The position numbers and the translations under genes were made by a program. From the NCBI GenBank assembly GCA_949358305.1, contig OX442320.1, forward strand, positions 7,642,259 through 7,706,258: a stretch of 64,000 bases of DNA. Reading direction: 5' to 3'. Positions 59,679-64,000 of this stretch are shown here, in pieces. The notes below the pieces were generated by a model, which was not told the DNA's origin, searched no databases, and was given only the letters and a program-made list of their open reading frames with translations. Position 1 is the first letter of the stretch; each line of letters starts with the position of its first letter. This stretch comes from Strigamia acuminata (lineage: Eukaryota > Arthropoda > Chilopoda > Geophilomorpha > Linotaeniidae).

Positions 59679-61367
59679 CTATTTTACATTCTGCTTGCAG
59701 CGTAGCAATAAAGGATGAAACAGCCACAATAAAACAGTAAAACCCATTAAAACAGCATCAAAAGTGAAACAGTGCTTGTAACTTCCTGTCAGATCACGAA
59801 TCCATGCTACACAGATATGGAATAATAAAAAAAATTCACATCAATTGCAATTTTTTCGAAGTTCAAATATTTACCCATTATCGGTCCACTCGAGAGCACG
59901 CAAAAACCTTGGACTACAAACTGTATGGCAATTGCTCCAGGAGCATCAGCGGGCCCAAAAGTATCAAACATTACGAGGATATACGTCACGTGTAAATAAG
60001 CTTTGAACGATCCAAAAATAGCGCACACGACCAAAATGGCAGGATACGAATTGGTAAACTGGAGGAGCAAAACGGAAATAGCCACACAGGAAGACACGAA
60101 TAAATAAGTTAGAGTCCGATTAGATATGCAGTTATTAATCCAACCGACGATAAATCTAGAAATCAAATCAGAAATACTGATAGCAGACAAGAGAAAAGCG
60201 GATTGAGTAGTAGTTAGTCCTTGGATTTGTTCGACCGCAAACTGAGGAAGAATGACACCTACACTAACGACTATAAACACAAAAGCAACTCTGGTACCCA
60301 TCAAGAACAAGAAAAGGTAATTACAAAAGTGTCGCGCATCCCGAACAAATGTTGTAAAAATCATTTTTAAATTCGTACACATAATGTGTGCACTTGTAGT
60401 CGAGTCGTGTAGATTCGAATGCTCCGCAACAAATTCGTTTTCTTTGCTCCGTGTCTTTGGTAGTGATTTGAGCCGTAGTCTTTGTACTGCCCATGTGGGT
60501 TCTCGTATGAGCATGGCAGCTATACACCCGTGGAGTAGAATTGCGCCCCATAAAAGCAACGTTCCTTCCAAATGATATTCATCGAGGAAATATTGCACAA
60601 TGACTGGCATGAAGAAAGGATAGATTCCTGTTAATGCGCTCATAAATCCCATAGCTAGAGGTCGTCTTTTCGTAAAGTATAGCCCGGTTATGATGCTACA
60701 TGGAAATATAGCCAACGACATGCCTGTTCCTAATATTTAAAAATAATAGCTGCATTCAAAAACTAAAATATTTTGTATTTTACTTCAATTTTAAAACAAA
60801 AATGACATCATTTCCTGTATAAACCCAAGTTAAAACTTAAAATACACTCGAACTAAAATTGTTAAAACACAAGTATTTTTATTTTTGAATGCAGCTAATG
60901 TAAATTTGTTTCAATGAACAAAAATTCTAATTTTCTAATTTTCTAGACTTAGAATAAAGAAATCACTCACCTACAATGATAAATGTTAAAGTGAGAAAAC
61001 CTAGGTTGTAAGTCGCTAGTGAGCTCAAACAAATTCCAAATCCAATTAAAGCAGATCCCGTAAAGAGTGTGACTTTGTACGAGTACAATTCAGCCAATTT
61101 ATTAGCAAATATTGCTGGAAAATCGCAAGATAATTTATTGCACTTCAATTGCATTCTTTAAATTGTTTAAAACATACCTAAAACATAAGTTAGAAATGGT
61201 GGTAAAACGGCACAAAAAGCCACTTGGCTTCGTGTGTAACTTCTAGTTTGTAACATGTTTGCATAAATTTGTCCAATGCACTGCAAAACAGTGAATGCTA
61301 ATCCTTGTATAGTTCCTGCACATACTGCTACAACCCAACCATAACCACCATCTGGAGCGGCATCCAT
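59679..61367 (-). CDS. Gene R: SLC16-type monocarboxylate transporter-like protein
   Basis: Exons 61178-61367, 60971-61114, 59875-60729 and 59679-59806 join in phase 1 to 438 residues. Start MDAAPDGGYGWVVAVCAG. The second MCT motif is intact: Y-F-T-K-R-R-P-L-A-M-G. TM8 has S-D-L-I-S-R with the conserved Asp/Arg pair. A polar loop of about 45 residues separates TM6 and TM7. The last exon opens A-W-I-R-D-L-T-G-S-Y, a shared MCT-like landmark between TM10 and TM11 also seen in Q and S. Same four-exon plan as Q; more like S than Q. Probably a functional plasma-membrane transporter. Confidence 0.87.
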
Positions 61368-62819
61368 GTTTAAACACTTTCACATTTTGTAAAAACACTG
61401 CTCTACTAGAATTTAAAAATAACTTGATAACACGGCCCTATGTTTTCATGATACGGTATCTACAAGGATTTTAAGATATCTCATGCCACTCAACGCAAAC
61501 CATATTAATAATCTGAACTTTAGTATTTAGTTGCGGAAGTTATAACCTGATACCATTATTACAGCACACAACTAAGGTGTGAATTATAACCTTATTTTAT
61601 GAAATTATGGAGCCAATCCGCTGCAAATATCTTACGATTTTGCTAAAATGACACCTGGCCTAATTATGCATTAATTATTTAATTATTGCATTTAGAACAA
61701 CAGTCATGCTGTAGGAATGTACATCAATTATTTTCATTATTTTCATAGCGCTTCACAGGCGCCCAACGACAATACTTGTAAAGCAGTGTTTTTGAGTGGA
61801 AGAAATATCACAAAATAGAAGAGGAACATAGAAGAACACATGTAACTTGCTGTTCTTTTTCCTGGACTACACCCCCAGGAAAGACGTTCACAAGTGCATA
61901 TGAATTTAAGAAAAAAGTGTCGTGCAAATAAATTATTTTAAATTAATTTTTTTAATGAATAATGAAAATTTTATGTCAAATGTGATTTAAAAACACTGAT
62001 GAGCATTTCATAACTTAAATATTTAAAAGGCAGACTGTCCCTTTAAATAACAAATATACTAAGTGCATTAGAAAAGCCATTTAATCCAGCTTACCTTCTT
62101 TAAATCAGTCTAACTAAACACATGTATTAAGACAGCAACAACAAAATCATTTAAAGGCTACATAACTGCAATAAATTTAAAAACTCTAGAAAGTGTATTT
62201 AAAAATATAGTTAGACATCTTGTTTTGTAGTTTAAATGTGCACAAATCAATCACCATTTGTAAAGTAAGATCGAGAAAACCCTTAGTCAAGCAGTTTTAA
62301 CCCTCGGATTCCTAACAGTAAAATGTACCCGTTTTTAAAAAAGGCATTACGCATTTAGGAACAATTTTCAGATCAATTAGTTAAAGCGCCGTTTAGGTTT
62401 TTTTTTTAAGTGGCTACTAATTTTATAAAAGGAGCTAGTTGTGAAAAACGATAATAAAGAATTGTGCACCAACTAGTGGTGGGTTTAAACACTACCAAAG
62501 CGCTCTTTACTGAGGGAGTTTTAAAGGGCAGAAAATTTCCATTTTAAAAATCAAATAAATGTCCAATGACTTCAAATTTCACCTGTGATAAAATTCAGTG
62601 TAATATAAACCAAATCACAAATTTTCAGAAAAAAAATTTTCTAATTCAAAAAAGTAGTTGGTCCTTAAACGCGTATAGCCTTATGCCTACGAGAGTTAAT
62701 GTTGTTTAAAAATAAAAACATTTAAAATGTGAATTACAATATTTTCAGATCAAAAACACCAAGTATTTAATCCTTTTTTGCAAGTACTACAATAGTACTA
62801 TCCCGGCTTTGTACTACCT
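61368..62819. other. Spacer between genes R and S
   Basis: About 1.45 kb with the promoter side of R and the 3' flank of S. AT-rich; no coding exon, clear repeat or element recognised. Confidence 0.5.
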
Positions 62820-64000
62820 TCAATGTAAATTTTCAGTTGCTATATCTTTCATGCGAATTGAATTCGATTTTCTTTGTTTGTAGTGCAAAATTATAGGATG
62901 ACATGCCCATAAGAAAACAGTCAAAGCCAAGAAAACACTATTAAATGTAAAACAGTGTCTGTAACTCCCAGTCAGATCACGAATCCATGCTAAATAGAAA
63001 ATAAAAAATTGAGAAAATGCACTTTTTTTTCCAAATAGACCCAAATATCTACCCATAATTGGTCCAGTTGATAACAGACAAAAACCTTTAACCAAAAAGT
63101 GCAAAGCAATTGCTCCAGGAGCATCAGCAAGCCCAAAAATATCAAACATCACGAGGAAATATTGCACATGTATGTAACCATTAAACAATCCATAAAGAAC
63201 ACACACGGCAATAATTGCAGGATACGATTCAACGAACTGGAAAAATATTATCAAAATAGCTGCACCGAATAACGCACTTAAATAAGCCACTGTTTGATTA
63301 GAAAACATTTTGCTAATCCACCCTGAAACCAATTTACTAACCACGTCAAATAAACAACTAATCGACAAGAGAAAAGCAGCTTGCGTAGTAGTTAGCCCTT
63401 CGATTTGTTCCACAGCAAATTCGGGAAGAATGATACCGACGCTGACAACTCTATAGAAGAAAGCAATTCTGCCAATTAACAGGAGCAGGAAAATGTAATT
63501 ACTGAAATGCCGACCATCTTGAACAAGTTGGATGAAAATCATTTTAAAAATCTGTGCAGTTTTTGTTGAAACATGTTGATTTGGTTTTTCCAGAAAAGGT
63601 TTGTTTTCGCCTTTGATCTCTGTCTTTGGAAGTGATTTGAGCTCTGTTTTTTGCACTGTCCAAGTGGGTTCTCGTATGAGCATTGCAGCAACACACCCGT
63701 GGAGTTGAATTCCGCCCCACAAGAGCAAAGTGCCTTCCAAATGATATTCATCGAGTAGATATTGTACAATGACTGGCATGAAGAAAAGATAGATTCCTGT
63801 CAATGCGCTCATCAATCCCATTGCAAGAGGCCGTTTATTCTTAAAGAATAAACCGATTATAATGTTGCTAGGAAATGTGGCCAAAGCCATGCCTACACCT
63901 AAAAGTAAACTAACAAAATATTAGAATTTCTTGCTAATTTTCTAATGTTTCACTGCTTATACCTACAACAATAAATGTTGAAGTAAAAAAAGCTAAATTA
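62820..64000 (-). CDS. Gene S: SLC16-type monocarboxylate transporter-like protein, 5' end outside window
   Basis: Exons 63963-64000 (3' part of coding exon 2), 63053-63898 and 62820-62989. The first exon with the P-D-G-G-Y-G-W motif lies right of the window. The second motif reads F-F-K-N-K-R-P-L-A-M-G (second Arg kept, first changed). TM8 has F-D-V-V-S-K: the Arg of the essential Asp/Arg pair is Lys. The intron 62990-63052 is only 63 nt, a multiple of three and free of stops, so an unspliced message would encode 21 extra residues in frame. The C-terminal tail is longer and more basic than in R. Confidence 0.82.

Noticed and set aside
1-64000. tRNA, rRNA, bacterial operon or viral genes
   Set aside because: None recognised on reading both strands; all supported coding sequence is spliced animal-type transporter genes. 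A tRNAscan/Infernal run would settle small RNAs.

Overview
The window is eukaryotic, almost certainly animal, DNA: AT-rich, with genes cut into 8-10 short coding exons by GT-AG introns (many 45-100 nt) and many small non-autonomous DNA transposons in introns and spacers. Nothing prokaryotic was seen. An AT-rich invertebrate, perhaps an arthropod, fits best, but the species cannot be named from sequence alone.

Region 1 (1-57387) is a tandem array of 16 related genes for 12-TM major facilitator proteins of the SLC22 type (organic cation/anion/carnitine transporter-like). In order they are called here A(-, partial), B(+), C-H(-), I-N(+), O(+), P(+). All models were assembled by hand from splice signals, reading phase and comparison between paralogues. 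A common ten-exon plan (about 156, 170, 231, 197, 245, 135, 89, 118, 73 and 150-390 nt) underlies them. Shared landmarks are an H-x-C end to exon 1, a W-D/N-L-V-C start to exon 3, the G-x-x-x-D-x-x-G-R loop after TM2, P-E-S-x-R-W at the start of exon 5, E-x-x-P-T-x-x-R late in exon 8, and L-P-E/D-T after TM12. Clades differ by intron loss: I-N lack introns 7 and 8, C lacks 4 and 8, P lacks 6. J-M are very recent duplicates with near-identical introns and flanks.

Region 2 (57638-64000) holds three minus-strand SLC16-type (monocarboxylate transporter-like) genes, Q, R and S; S runs off the right edge. They meet the SLC22 array tail to tail.

Odd features: G has lost exon 7 and half of exon 8, and its intron 1 holds a relic of another first exon. 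K intron 3 holds a non-autonomous hAT element with a perfect 8-bp target duplication, itself carrying a 34-bp minisatellite and a nested solo LTR. Further elements resemble pogo/Tigger, PIF/Harbinger, piggyBac and TA-target MITEs.

Together the genes would encode plasma-membrane carriers for small organic ions and monocarboxylates. Substrates cannot be read from sequence. The array looks like a lineage-specific expansion, not an operon or a defence system.
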